64,000 bases of DNA from Sphingobacteriaceae bacterium DW12 (GCA_000783305.1 JROE01000006.1:310001-374000), one strand, 5' to 3'; shown: positions 1 through 8,313, counted from the stretch's first letter. The notes: generated by a model from the letters alone, not told the origin. Made by a program: numbers and translations.

Positions 1-30
1 AAAATAATCGGTTATTGTGGCATATAACAA

Positions 31-65
31 AAAACCCTACTTATTTTTGAAATAAGTAGGGTTTT
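31..65 (-). terminator. Intrinsic terminator of tRNA-Arg
   Basis: A perfect 16-bp inverted repeat (31-46 and 50-65) encloses a 3-nt loop. Read on the minus strand it is followed by a T-run, which fits termination of the leftward tRNA-Arg transcript whose 3' end lies 4 bp away. Confidence 0.85.
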
Positions 66-68
66 AAG

Positions 69-142
69 TACGCCCATCAGGATTCGAACCTGAGACCGTC
101 GGTTTAGAAAACCGATGCTCTATCCAGCTGAGCTATGAGCGC
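69..142 (-). tRNA. tRNA-Arg (anticodon TCT)
   Basis: The minus strand folds as a cloverleaf: acceptor GCGCTCA with TGGGCGT (first pair a G-U wobble), D-arm GCTC..GAGC, anticodon stem TCGGT/ACCGA around loop TTTCTAA, and a T-arm with TTCGAAT. The anticodon TCT reads AGA. The discriminator base is A and the CCA tail is not encoded. The gene stands alone between its own promoter (159-189) and terminator (31-65). Confidence 0.95.
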
Positions 143-158
143 ATGCCTTTCGGTGATG

Positions 159-189
159 CAAAAGTACTTAAATCCATTATACTTCCAAA
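159..189 (-). promoter_or_regulatory. Promoter of tRNA-Arg
   Basis: On the minus strand TTTG (186-189) is separated by exactly 19 bp from TACTTTTG (159-166). This matches the Bacteroidota sigma consensus TTTG-N19-TAnnTTTG. The -7 element ends 16 bp before the mature tRNA 5' end. Confidence 0.8.
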
Positions 190-325
190 AAAAAAGTAGT
201 TTTTTTTAGAACACTTTGAGTAATTCATTGTTTGTCAAGTGTATTGATTTTAAGTCCTACGGGGCATATTTGGCGAATTAGAGAAGATATGACATAGAAT
301 AAACAAATATATGTGTTATAACATG

Positions 326-333
326 TATATTTG
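326..333 (+). promoter_or_regulatory. -7 element upstream of yceI
   Basis: TATATTTG matches TAnnTTTG. Transcription would begin near 338-341, after the in-frame TTG at 336, so the motif argues for translation from the ATG at 357. No clear TTTG -33 box is present. Confidence 0.6.
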
Positions 334-356
334 TATTGAAAATTAAATTAAAAAAT

Positions 357-884
357 ATGGCAACAACATGGAATTTGGACAAAGCTCATAGCGAGCTTGA
401 ATTTAAAGTAAAACACATGATGATCTCGAATGTGAGAGGTCTTTTTGAAAATTTTGATGTATCGATTGATGGGGGAGATAACGGTTTTGAAAATGCAACC
501 GTATTAGCCTCGATCGAGACTAGTTCGATCAATACCAAAAACGGACAGCGTGATGAGCATTTGAAGAGCGCTGACTTTTTTGATGCAGCGACTTATCCCG
601 AAATTAAGTTTGTGTCTACGAGCATTACGAAAAAATCTGAAGGGGAATATGACGTTATCGGTGATTTGACGATTAAGGACACAACGAAGTCGATTGCCTT
701 GAATGTGGAGTATGGAGGTGATGCCGTAGATCCTTGGGGCAATAAAAAAGCTGGATTTACCTTTTCAGGAAAAATAAATAGAAGTGATTTTGGTTTGACT
801 TGGAACGCAGCTCTGGAGACTGGCGGGGTCATGGTGAGTGAGGAGGTGAAATTGAGTGGAGATATTCAGTTTTCAAAAAGCTAA
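357..884 (+). CDS. YceI family protein
   Basis: This 175-residue protein is a YceI-like beta-barrel lipocalin-type protein, a family that binds polyisoprenoid or other amphiphilic ligands. It opens with MATTWNLDKAHSELEFKVKH, the usual family N-terminus, and retains the later segments RDEHLKSADFFDAATYPEIKF and GDLTIKDTTK. No signal peptide is visible, so this copy is probably cytoplasmic, unlike many periplasmic YceI proteins. I start at ATG 357 because the TAnnTTTG element at 326-333 places the transcript start after the alternative TTG at 336. The gene is monocistronic and the physiological ligand is unknown. Confidence 0.9.
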   Translation: MATTWNLDKAHSELEFKVKHMMISNVRGLFENFDVSIDGGDNGFENATVLASIETSSINTKNGQRDEHLKSADFFDAATYPEIKFVSTSITKKSEGEYDVIGDLTIKDTTKSIALNVEYGGDAVDPWGNKKAGFTFSGKINRSDFGLTWNAALETGGVMVSEEVKLSGDIQFSKS

Positions 885-889
885 TAATC

Positions 890-910
890 AGCTCAGTTGC
901 GTCCTGAGCT
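890..910 (+). terminator. Weak terminator-like hairpin after yceI
   Basis: AGCTCAG (890-896) pairs with CTGAGCT (904-910) just after the yceI stop. It is followed by only a weak T-rich stretch, so termination efficiency is uncertain. Confidence 0.35.
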
Positions 911-940
911 TGGTTTATTGCGATAAAATGTGAAATTTTA

Positions 941-971
941 TTTGTGAGCATAGATAAAATTTGTACTTTTG
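941..971 (+). promoter_or_regulatory. Promoter of tRNA-Ser
   Basis: TTTG (941-944), a 19-bp spacer and TACTTTTG (964-971) exactly match the Bacteroidota promoter consensus. The -7 element ends 4 bp before the mature tRNA 5' end, so the primary transcript should have almost no 5' leader. Confidence 0.85.
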
Positions 972-975
972 TCGC

Positions 976-1060
976 GGAGAGCTGGCAGAGTGGTCGAATG
1001 CGGCGGTCTTGAAAACCGTTAACTGTCACAGGTTCGGGGGTTCGAATCCCTCGCTCTCCG
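976..1060 (+). tRNA. tRNA-Ser (anticodon TGA)
   Basis: A class II tRNA: acceptor stem GGAGAGC/GCTCTCC, D-arm with TGGTCGAATG, anticodon loop CTTGAAA giving TGA (reads UCA), a long variable arm as expected for tRNA-Ser, and T-loop TTCGAAT. The discriminator is G and the CCA tail is not encoded. Confidence 0.95.
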
Positions 1061-1063
1061 CAG

Positions 1064-1094
1064 AAAAACCTTCATCGAAAGATGGAGGTTTTTT
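1064..1094 (+). terminator. Intrinsic terminator of tRNA-Ser
   Basis: AACCTTCATC and GATGGAGGTT form a 10-bp stem (one G-T pair) with a GAAA tetraloop, followed by a T-run. It lies 4 bp after the tRNA. Confidence 0.85.
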
Positions 1095-1262
1095 GCGTTT
1101 GGGAGGGGGCAAACTTGAGGGTAAGGCGAGTGTGATTCTGAATGGTTATTCATTCCAGATAGATGATATGCTTATCTTAGAGCTAGTCAGGAGTAGGAAA
1201 AGCTATATTTGGATTTAGTGATACCTTTTATATATTTTCAAAAATCAGTTAAAATATTTGTC

Positions 1263-1270
1263 TAATTTTG
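1263..1270 (+). promoter_or_regulatory. -7 element upstream of the AlkD-like gene
   Basis: TAATTTTG matches TAnnTTTG and lies 57 bp before the GTG start at 1328. No correctly spaced TTTG was found upstream. Confidence 0.5.
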
Positions 1271-1327
1271 TGTTGTTGTAAAAATAAGGTGAGCAAAAAA
1301 TCCGTGAATTTTTAATCTAAGACAACT

Positions 1328-1972
1328 GTGGAATTATCATTGAGAGCAAAAGATATAATAGCACAAATAAACGAAGGGACGACCAAGCTGGGTGACTTAC
1401 GGAAGGTTGCGAATGACATAAAAAAAGATCACGAATTAGCGCTGGAGCTTTGGTCAACGGGGCAATTTTTACCCAGGCAGTTGGCAATTTTTATTATGGA
1501 CAGCAAACAACTTTCGCAACAATTCATCGATAAATTAGATTACGACATTGAACAGCATGATGAAAATGAGCGACTTCAATTAGTGGATTGGTTAATGGCA
1601 AACCAACTTTCCAAAGACAAAAGGACTATTTCGTTAATGGAAACATGGGAGGAAAGTCAATCTTCATTGCAGAGACGGATTTTTTGGTATTATCAAGCTC
1701 GTCTACGGTGGGTTGGACAAACGCCGCCACCCAACAGTGAAGAATTACTTTTCAAAATCGAAACACGTATCGGGAAGGAAGTGCCGGAAGTACAATGGGC
1801 AATGAATTTTACAGCAGCTCAAATTGGAATTTATGAGGAAAAATATCGTTCTAGGTGCATTGCTCTTGGTGAACGTACAGGGTTATATAAAGATGAAATA
1901 GTCGCTAAAAATTGTACACCTAGCTATTTGCCAAAATTTATAGCTATACAAGTGGATAAGTTGAATAGATAA
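1328..1972 (+). CDS. DNA alkylation repair family protein (AlkD-like)
   Basis: A 214-residue all-helical protein resembling the DNA alkylation repair family (HEAT-like, AlkD superfamily). Members excise or bind N3/N7-alkylated purines. Recognition rests on the segments LSLRAKDIIAQINEGTTKLGDLRK, LALELWSTGQFLPR, and WAMNFTAAQIGIYEEKYRSRCIALGERTGLYKDE, in the order expected for this compact Bacteroidota subgroup. It starts with GTG; the reading frame and N-terminal similarity begin there, and a -7 element lies 57 bp upstream. Whether this shorter form has glycosylase activity is not evident from sequence. Confidence 0.75.
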   Translation: MELSLRAKDIIAQINEGTTKLGDLRKVANDIKKDHELALELWSTGQFLPRQLAIFIMDSKQLSQQFIDKLDYDIEQHDENERLQLVDWLMANQLSKDKRTISLMETWEESQSSLQRRIFWYYQARLRWVGQTPPPNSEELLFKIETRIGKEVPEVQWAMNFTAAQIGIYEEKYRSRCIALGERTGLYKDEIVAKNCTPSYLPKFIAIQVDKLNR

Positions 1973-2360
1973 AAGGAGTACAACTTGGTCGTATCCCGTT
2001 GTCTTGTGGCATTGTAGACTTATTCTATCCACTTATTTGTAATTCGGTATTTTCCTTTTCTAACGTAATATTTCGTTTAACGGTCGTCATGCCTCCAAGC
2101 ATTTGAGGGTTTACATACGATCACGATGTTATGAAATCAGTATCGTGCAGCTCCGGTTCTTTTTCTTCCATAACATCCCGCCATTCGCTTAGGTCGTAGG
2201 GATGCAGGCAGTGGGTTAAATACTTATTGAATAGAGAAAAAAATAAAAGACAGATTGTCAATGTATTATCATTTATCTTCAGTTGTCGGTTAAGCCTTTT
2301 GCCTCATAAGGAAGTCATACCACCAAGAACACTATTAAAAAAAGAAATTGGGAGGGTACT
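1973..2360. other. 388-bp intergenic region with a possible degraded reading frame
   Basis: No intact gene or clear promoter is seen. On the minus strand one frame from about 2255 down to 2025 is protein-like but broken by TGA at 2121-2123 and closed by TAG at 2025-2027. See the separate entry for that frame. Confidence 0.5.
2025..2255 (-). pseudogene. Possible degraded coding remnant
   Basis: Translated on the minus strand, one frame reads HPYDLSEWRDVMEEKEPEL..., meets a TGA stop at 2121-2123, and continues in the same frame as YVNPQMLGGMTTVKRNITLE... to TAG at 2025-2027. Both halves have natural-looking residue composition, which suggests a decayed gene. No family was recognised and no start could be assigned. 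The frame could also be open by chance. Confidence 0.25.
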
Positions 2361-2855
2361 ATGAAGAAATTACTTTACATCGCGATGCTTCTTGGGGGAA
2401 TGTTATACCTTAATCCGACGAGAGCGCAAGTAAGTGTTAACATCAATATTGGGAGTCAACCGTTATGGGGCCCAGTGGGGTATGATTATGCCCGGTTCTA
2501 CTACATGCCGGAGATGGATGTGTACTACGATGTGGTCCATCGTCGCTATACATACTACCATGGTCGGAAATGGGTGACAAGAGCGAGTTTGCCTAGTCGA
2601 TACAGGCACTATGATATGTACCGAACCTACAAAGTGGTCATCAATGATAGAGATCCTTGGCACAGGCATTCACATTATCATAAACAATATCACCGTCACC
2701 GGTCGAATTATTCTCAAGTGGTCTTGAGGGATGGCAGAGGTCGATATGATAGGGACGACAAGCATTATAAAAAGGGGCGCGACGGCTACCATAAGCATGA
2801 TCGGCGAGATAAAGGTCATAAGCATCGTGGCAGACACGGAAGGGATGATGATTGA
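2361..2855 (+). CDS. Secreted His/Arg/Tyr-rich hypothetical protein
   Basis: A 164-residue protein with a clear SPI signal peptide (about residues 1-22, ending TRAQ), so it is probably periplasmic or secreted. Residues 23-95 are Tyr/Pro-rich (YYMPEMDVYYDVVHRRYTYYHG). From about 95 onward it is an extremely basic, His-rich tail with HRHSHYHKQYHRHR-type runs and alternating Asp/Lys/Gly. The tail could bind metal ions or polyanions; this is inference only. Similar signal-peptide proteins of unknown function are common in Bacteroidota. It is monocistronic, with a strong terminator 24 bp downstream. Confidence 0.75.
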   Translation: MKKLLYIAMLLGGMLYLNPTRAQVSVNINIGSQPLWGPVGYDYARFYYMPEMDVYYDVVHRRYTYYHGRKWVTRASLPSRYRHYDMYRTYKVVINDRDPWHRHSHYHKQYHRHRSNYSQVVLRDGRGRYDRDDKHYKKGRDGYHKHDRRDKGHKHRGRHGRDDD

Positions 2856-2878
2856 TGCTTAGTTTTTTTTGTGTAGAG

Positions 2879-2905
2879 GAGGAGCTTTAATGCTCCTCTT
2901 TTTTT
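2879..2905 (+). terminator. Intrinsic terminator
   Basis: GAGGAGC (2879-2885) pairs with GCTCCTC (2892-2898) around loop TTTAAT, followed by seven T. It ends the transcript of the His-rich protein gene. Confidence 0.85.
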
Positions 2906-3010
2906 GAGCTAGACATAGCGCTAGGTATGAGATGAATTGGTGGAATTTGTATAAATTTTGTTCTCTGAAATTTTTTTTCTTGTGAATGGTATAAGACGTA
3001 TTTAATATGT

Positions 3011-3018
3011 TACTTTTG
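3011..3018 (+). promoter_or_regulatory. -7 element upstream of the deacetylase gene
   Basis: TACTTTTG matches TAnnTTTG, 42 bp before the ATG at 3061. A well-spaced -33 TTTG is absent. Confidence 0.6.
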
Positions 3019-3060
3019 CAAAAGTTTTAATAAAGCTCAATACAAAAAAAATAATTCATC

Positions 3061-4002
3061 ATGCGATTTTTTGGAAATGTAGGGTTGGGATTGGCATTGT
3101 CGGTGCTGATTTTCGGTACTCAATCCTGTGGTAATGATCAAACGTCTTCAAAGCGAACTACTGAAATACAAGATACCTCTATCAAGATCGATCGTGGTGT
3201 GAAGGTAAAAGAGAATGAAGAACCGGCACGGAAGGATACGGCGGTGATGAAAGACACAGTGGTGCAACACGTTGAAAAGCCAGCTCCAAAGGAGAGCAAA
3301 GCGCAGCGAGATTCTATCAATATCCGCTTGGATAGCCTCCCTAAGCATATCTATTTAACATTTGACGATGGACCTTTGATTGGAAGTTCGGCAATAGACT
3401 CGATAGCCAAAGCGAAGAATATAAAAATAAACGTTTTCTTGATTGGCAAGCATGCCAATATGAGCAAGCGTCTGAAAAAGGATTATCTCCGATATTACAA
3501 CAACCCGTTGGTTGACGCTTACAATCACAGTTATACGCATGCGAACAACAAATTCAACGTGTTCTATAGTAATCCAGATCATGCTTTTTCTGATTTTGAA
3601 AAAAATGAACAGGATTTGGCACTTAAATACAAAATCGTGCGTCTTCCTGGGCGGAATATTTGGTACTTCAATGACAGAAGACGGGTGGATTTGCAGAGCG
3701 GTGCTAGTACGGCGGATTTGTTATTTGCCAATGGCTACAAAGTAATGGGGTGGGATGTGGAGTGGAAAATACATGGCCTTACGGGACAACCTGTACAGTC
3801 GGTCAACGAAATCTATCAACGGATGAAGAATAGGTTGCGGAAAAAGGATTCATTCACGGCAAACAATGTGGTACTGTTGATGCATGATGATATGTTCCAA
3901 AATAAAAAGGGGCAGAAGCTGCTGTCTGATCTCATTGATAGTCTCCAAGCACATTCAAACTATCACTTTGAACACATGCGTGATTATCCCGTAAAGTATT
4001 AA
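3061..4002 (+). CDS. Polysaccharide deacetylase family lipoprotein
   Basis: A 313-residue NodB-homology (CE4-type) deacetylase. The N-terminus is an SPII signal with lipobox Cys23 (GTQSC). A Lys/Glu-rich linker follows (about 30-92), then the catalytic domain. It has motif 1 TFDDGP (100-105, with Asp102 and Asp103), motif 2 NHSYTH (His156 and His160 as metal ligands), motif 3 RLPGRNIW, motif 4 MGWDVEW and motif 5 VVLLMHDD. It should remove N- or O-acetyl groups from an envelope or exogenous polysaccharide in the periplasm or at the outer membrane. The exact substrate cannot be told from sequence. It converges on the phnA-like gene across a shared terminator. Confidence 0.9.
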   Translation: MRFFGNVGLGLALSVLIFGTQSCGNDQTSSKRTTEIQDTSIKIDRGVKVKENEEPARKDTAVMKDTVVQHVEKPAPKESKAQRDSINIRLDSLPKHIYLTFDDGPLIGSSAIDSIAKAKNIKINVFLIGKHANMSKRLKKDYLRYYNNPLVDAYNHSYTHANNKFNVFYSNPDHAFSDFEKNEQDLALKYKIVRLPGRNIWYFNDRRRVDLQSGASTADLLFANGYKVMGWDVEWKIHGLTGQPVQSVNEIYQRMKNRLRKKDSFTANNVVLLMHDDMFQNKKGQKLLSDLIDSLQAHSNYHFEHMRDYPVKY

Positions 4003-4010
4003 AGTGATAT

Positions 4011-4058
4011 CCAACACAAAAAAGCCGTTTCTATTTGGGAACGGCTTTTTTGTGTTGG
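4011..4058. terminator. Bidirectional terminator
   Basis: A perfect 19-bp inverted repeat (4011-4029 and 4040-4058) contains A-runs and T-runs next to a GC core (GCCGTT/AACGGC), so it can terminate both converging transcripts. Confidence 0.85.
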
Positions 4059-4072
4059 ATAGATGGGTTTCG

Positions 4073-4651
4073 TTAACCTTTACGAAGGTATTTTGTGAGA
4101 ATGACAATGGTCTGCCCTTCCACTTTACCTTCTATTTGATCGGTATTATCGTGTACTAATTTGATGTTTTTGACAACGGTTCCCAACTTGGCGCTCAAAG
4201 TTGAGCCTTTAACGTCCAATGTCTTGGTCAGTACGACTGTGTCGCCTTCATACAACCTGGTGCCGTTGGAGTCCTGATGGAACTGCACTAGGGCATCCAT
4301 TTCATGGTCTCCGGTTTTCTTGGCCCACTCCAACGTGTCATCATCTAAGTAGAGAATATCTAGATTGTCAGCAGCCCAACCCTCATTGCGGAGTCTGCTT
4401 AACATCCGCCATGCCATGACCTGTACGGGGATATGTTCCGACCACATGGTTTCGGATAAAATCTTCCAATGATCGGCATCGATTTGTTCGGTTTTCTCGA
4501 TTTGAGCTAGGCAGGTATTGCATACCAAGATGCTGTTGTCCAAATTGGCGTTGGAGGTTGGCGGAACTTCGTAAACATTTAGATTCTCCGTAAGATTGCA
4601 TAATTCACACTTGTTACCCGATCTTTCGATAAGTTGTTGTTGTAAGCTCAT
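4073..4651 (-). CDS. yjdM: PhnA/YjdM family zinc-ribbon protein
   Basis: A 192-residue PhnA-domain protein. Near the N-terminus is a four-Cys zinc ribbon: CELCNL, then about 30 residues later CNTC. A YjdM-type C-terminal domain follows, with LYEGDTVVLTKTLDVKGS and the terminal VILTKYLRKG. Despite the old name PhnA (alkylphosphonate uptake), the family's role is not settled, and no phosphonate genes lie nearby. The frame stays open upstream to 4780, but similarity begins at MSLQQQL, so I place the start at ATG 4651. Confidence 0.85.
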   Translation of the reverse strand: MSLQQQLIERSGNKCELCNLTENLNVYEVPPTSNANLDNSILVCNTCLAQIEKTEQIDADHWKILSETMWSEHIPVQVMAWRMLSRLRNEGWAADNLDILYLDDDTLEWAKKTGDHEMDALVQFHQDSNGTRLYEGDTVVLTKTLDVKGSTLSAKLGTVVKNIKLVHDNTDQIEGKVEGQTIVILTKYLRKG

Positions 4652-4881
4652 TTTTATCTGTTTTTTCTCTTCGTTATTGTTGGCTATCAGGATTGCTGTA
4701 AGCAGACCTCTCCTTAAAATAGGGAGTGGTGTTGTCCTCATGTAGTCCATTTCTAGTCCATAGGCCCTAAAATTAACCAATTTTAGGAGATTAGCGAATT
4801 TAATTCCTAGATAAGGGATTGGAGATATTATAAGTGGCAGAGATTTTGTAATATTGGTATAACTTTTAATCCTGACTAATT

Positions 4882-5751
4882 ATGAAATGGCAAGGCGGTC
4901 GTCAAAGTGACAATTTCGAAGACAAAAGAGGTCTGTCCGGCGGACAGAAATTTACTTTAGGTGGCATCGGTGGTGTCATTGTATTGATTATTGGTTTTAT
5001 GCTAGGCGGTGACCCCGCACAATTGTTGCAGCAGGTGCAGGATGCAAATATAGGGGGGACCCAAATGCAACAGGGAGAAATCGAACTTTCACCTGAAGAA
5101 GCGAAATTGACAGATTTTTCTAAGACGGTATTGGCTAGCACAGAGGATGTTTGGAACAAAGTGTTTGCGGACAATGGACTGACCTATCAGGTGCCGGTAC
5201 TAACGGTGTATCGCGGTGGGGTAGAAACACAAGGCTGTGGTATAGGTAAAGCTGCCTATGGTCCATTCTATTGCCCGGGCGACCAGAAAGTCTATTTGGA
5301 TTTGAGTTTTAATGATGAATTGCAGCAAAAATTTGGGGCAAAGGGCGAATTTGCCTTGGCATATGTAATCGCCCATGAGGTGGGACATCATATCCAGAAT
5401 CTATTAGGGACACTTGGTAAAACGAATCGTTTGCGTGAGCAAATGAGCGAAAAAGAGTATAATAAAATCAGCATCATGACTGAATTGCAAGCGGATTTCT
5501 ATGCGGGAGTATGGGCACATCATGTAAATGCACTTTCGGATGTCAAGATTGACTATGACGATATTTTAGACGGTATGCGGGCGGCAGAAGCGGTGGGTGA
5601 TGACAAGCTTCAAGAACAAGCGCAGGGATATGCAGTACCCGAATCTTTTACGCATGGCACCTCAGAGCAGCGTGCCAAATGGTTTAAAAAGGGATATGAA
5701 ACAGGTGATATGAAAGCAGGTGATACCTTTTCCGACAGTAGTCTGCGCTAG
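4882..5751 (+). CDS. ypfJ: Neutral zinc metallopeptidase, YpfJ family
   Basis: A 289-residue putative zinc metalloprotease of the YpfJ/COG2321 family. It begins MKWQGGRQSDNFEDKRG, the family hallmark. A single membrane helix follows at about 26-43 (GGIGGVIVLIIGFMLGG). The catalytic part has CGIGKAAYGPFYCPGDQKVYLD, the zinc motif HEVGH (165-169), and a third-ligand candidate Glu201 in TELQADFYAG. It should be membrane-anchored with the protease domain outside the cytoplasm. Substrates are unknown. It ends 13 bp from the converging LuxE-like gene. Confidence 0.9.
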   Translation: MKWQGGRQSDNFEDKRGLSGGQKFTLGGIGGVIVLIIGFMLGGDPAQLLQQVQDANIGGTQMQQGEIELSPEEAKLTDFSKTVLASTEDVWNKVFADNGLTYQVPVLTVYRGGVETQGCGIGKAAYGPFYCPGDQKVYLDLSFNDELQQKFGAKGEFALAYVIAHEVGHHIQNLLGTLGKTNRLREQMSEKEYNKISIMTELQADFYAGVWAHHVNALSDVKIDYDDILDGMRAAEAVGDDKLQEQAQGYAVPESFTHGTSEQRAKWFKKGYETGDMKAGDTFSDSSLR

Positions 5752-5764
5752 ATAGCTTCCGTAT

Positions 5765-6742
5765 TTATTGTACCAATAGATTACATCCGCGAATGTCGCT
5801 TTGGTCGAATCGGCCTAGGACTTCAAATGATCCATCCGGGTATATTTTTCCTAAATCCTGCGTAGCAATGAAGGAACAGGAATAGATATTGGCCAAGTCG
5901 ATAACGTTGATGGCCCCGGTCTTGGCATCTGTCAAAAGAGAAAGTGGATCATTGGTATCCCTGACAAGTATCTTTAACCAGTTGGGACATTTAAATATTC
6001 CATTGCCTGTGGAATATCCTTGTGAAAGTAATTCGGTCATACCATATTCGGAATGAATGCTAGGCACATGGAAGGCTTTACACAATATTTCATGCACTTC
6101 CTCTCTTATCATTTCTTTACGTTTACCTTTCATACCTCCTGTTTCCATAATAATCAAGGAAGGAAAATCGACTTTATATTGTTCGGCAAAGTCCAGTAGC
6201 GCATAGGTAACGCCAAAGAGCACGGTTTTTGTTTTTTCGGCACTCAGTTTTGCTAAGGTATTTGCCAGGTCCTGATGGTTATATAAAAAATAGCCGGACG
6301 CTGGTTGGCGGCTCTGCTTAATCAAGTCATCCACCATATAGATGAGCGAAGAGCCAGAACGCTCTAAATAGGACGGGAGTAAGGCAAGTATTGCGATATC
6401 TGCTGGATTGCCGTAGAAAGCTTCAAAGGCATTTCTGAATGATGTCTCGTAGATGGCAGCGTTTGCAACTTCATGTTTGCTGGTGATCATCCCTGTAGTG
6501 CCCGAACTAGAGAATGTCACTTGAGGGACACGACCAGATGCAAGGATGCGCTGGGATTTGAAGAGTTCAATAGGAAGGAAGGGAATCTGGGTGTAGTGTT
6601 TCACATGTTGAGGATCCACACCTATATATTGAACATAATATCGATAGATTTCGCAATTTGTAATCTGGTAGTGAAAGGTCTGTAAACAGCAATCATTGAA
6701 TTCAATATCGTCCTGTATGTTAAATATAGCGTGTGTATCCAT
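5765..6742 (-). CDS. LuxE/PaaK-like acyl-protein synthetase (acyltransferase)
   Basis: A 325-residue member of the LuxE acyl-protein synthetase family, within the adenylate-forming superfamily. Diagnostic features are IPFLPIELFKSQRI, a Ser/Thr/Gly nucleotide-binding loop FSSSGTTGMITSKH (about residues 91-104), SEYGMTELLSQGY, and a C-terminal QDLGKIYPDGSFEVLGRFDQSDIRGCN segment. LuxE proper activates fatty acids for luciferase aldehyde supply. Standalone Bacteroidota homologues have no lux operon and their substrate is unknown. Here too there is no luciferase or acyl-reductase gene alongside. Confidence 0.8.
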   Translation of the reverse strand: MDTHAIFNIQDDIEFNDCCLQTFHYQITNCEIYRYYVQYIGVDPQHVKHYTQIPFLPIELFKSQRILASGRVPQVTFSSSGTTGMITSKHEVANAAIYETSFRNAFEAFYGNPADIAILALLPSYLERSGSSLIYMVDDLIKQSRQPASGYFLYNHQDLANTLAKLSAEKTKTVLFGVTYALLDFAEQYKVDFPSLIIMETGGMKGKRKEMIREEVHEILCKAFHVPSIHSEYGMTELLSQGYSTGNGIFKCPNWLKILVRDTNDPLSLLTDAKTGAINVIDLANIYSCSFIATQDLGKIYPDGSFEVLGRFDQSDIRGCNLLVQ

Positions 6743-6974
6743 GTGTGTATCTGAATGACAAAATTAGACAAACTTTCGTTTTTCTGAAAGTGTATATGTT
6801 TAAATGCAATCGAGTACTTTAAACAAGCTTGATTGGTGGTGGAGCAAACATGGTGCAGGCAGACTGGAAGGGGGGAGAAGAAGCCGTCTAGTTTTGTGAA
6901 TTGTTTGAAATATATTCCTTTAATCGGAAATACCTTCGTACTTTTAGGGTGAAGTACTCATTAATCTCTCTACT

Positions 6975-8309
6975 ATGGATGACTTTATTGCTGCTCGCTC
7001 GCAGATGGCCATGTCCCTAGGCTTTCACATTATCTTTGCTTGTGTAGGTATGGTGATGCCTTTTTTTATGTCTATTGCCCATTATATTTATTTGAAAACC
7101 GGAAATGAAATCTATAAAGGGCTTACAAAGGCCTGGAGTAGGGGCGTTGCTATCCTGTTTGCTACGGGGGCGGTATCGGGTACGATGTTGTCTTTTGAGC
7201 TTGGTTTGTTATGGCCGGGATTCATGAAGCATGCTGGTCCTATTTTTGGAATGCCGTTCTCTTTGGAGGGAACGGCATTTTTCATAGAGGCTATTGCATT
7301 AGGGTTCTTCTTATATGGATGGGATCGATTCCATAAATGGTTTCACTGGGGGACTGGATTGGTGGTGGGAGTCAGTGGGATTGCTTCGGGGATACTGGTG
7401 GTCGCTGCCAATGCTTGGATGAACAGTCCGTCCGGATTTGACTATGTGAATGGCGAGTATCTGAATATCGACCCTATAGCGGCGATGTTCAACGACGCTT
7501 GGTTTTCTCAGGCGCTGCACATGACATTGGCGGCTTTTGTTTCAACGGGATTTGCGGTTGCAGGTGTGCATGCACTAATGATTATTAAAGGTAAGAACGT
7601 GGCTTTTCATAAGGCAGCCTTCAAGATAGCGGCAATAGCCGCCTGTATCTCGGCATTGTTGCAACCGATTAGTGGAGATATCTCTGCCAAAGACGTGGGC
7701 AAACGTCAGCCTGCTAAGCTTGCGGCTATGGAGGCGCACTTTGATACAGAGGCAAATGCTGCTTTTTTGATAGGTGGGATACCCGATGAAGAGACGGGAA
7801 CGGTTAAGTACGGCCTGAAGGTTCCCGGTATTCTTAATTTCTTGGTACATGGAGACTTGACGACTCCTGTGACTGGGCTTCATGATATTCCGAGGGATGA
7901 ATGGCCTCCAGTGGCTATTACACACTATGCCTTTCAAATTATGATTGGATTGGGTATGCTGTTAATGGGCCTTTCTATCGTCTATTTTATAGCCCTGTTC
8001 AAAAAGAAATCTTGGTTGGAGAGTCGCTGGCTGATGCGTCTTTTTGTCATCGCTATACCGATGGGCTATATCGCCCTCGAGGCAGGATGGGTAGTCACAG
8101 AAGTCGGTCGTCAGCCCTGGATTATCTACGGGATCATGCGTACCATTGACGCGGTGACTCCTATGCCCGGAATCGTGTACTCGTTTTATGTATTTACGGG
8201 GGTATTTATCTCGCTATCCCTAGCTGTGGTTTACTTATTGTACCGTCAGATTACGATGGTAGGCCATCTTTATGATCCAACGGACCCTCATTTCAAACTT
8301 AAAAAGTAA
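6975..8309 (+). CDS. cydA: Cytochrome bd ubiquinol oxidase subunit I
   Basis: A 444-residue polytopic subunit of cytochrome bd, which oxidises quinol and reduces O2 to water without pumping protons. Candidate haem ligands are His18 (LGFHII), His182 (QALHMTL) and Met323 (FQIMIG). The conserved SLEGT with Glu99, FFIEA with Glu105, and VGRQPWIIYG are present. It is shorter than the E. coli protein (about 520 residues), mainly through a short Q-loop, as in many CioA-type enzymes. It forms an operon with cydB 4 bp downstream. Confidence 0.95.
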   Translation: MDDFIAARSQMAMSLGFHIIFACVGMVMPFFMSIAHYIYLKTGNEIYKGLTKAWSRGVAILFATGAVSGTMLSFELGLLWPGFMKHAGPIFGMPFSLEGTAFFIEAIALGFFLYGWDRFHKWFHWGTGLVVGVSGIASGILVVAANAWMNSPSGFDYVNGEYLNIDPIAAMFNDAWFSQALHMTLAAFVSTGFAVAGVHALMIIKGKNVAFHKAAFKIAAIAACISALLQPISGDISAKDVGKRQPAKLAAMEAHFDTEANAAFLIGGIPDEETGTVKYGLKVPGILNFLVHGDLTTPVTGLHDIPRDEWPPVAITHYAFQIMIGLGMLLMGLSIVYFIALFKKKSWLESRWLMRLFVIAIPMGYIALEAGWVVTEVGRQPWIIYGIMRTIDAVTPMPGIVYSFYVFTGVFISLSLAVVYLLYRQITMVGHLYDPTDPHFKLKK

Positions 8310-8313
8310 GACT

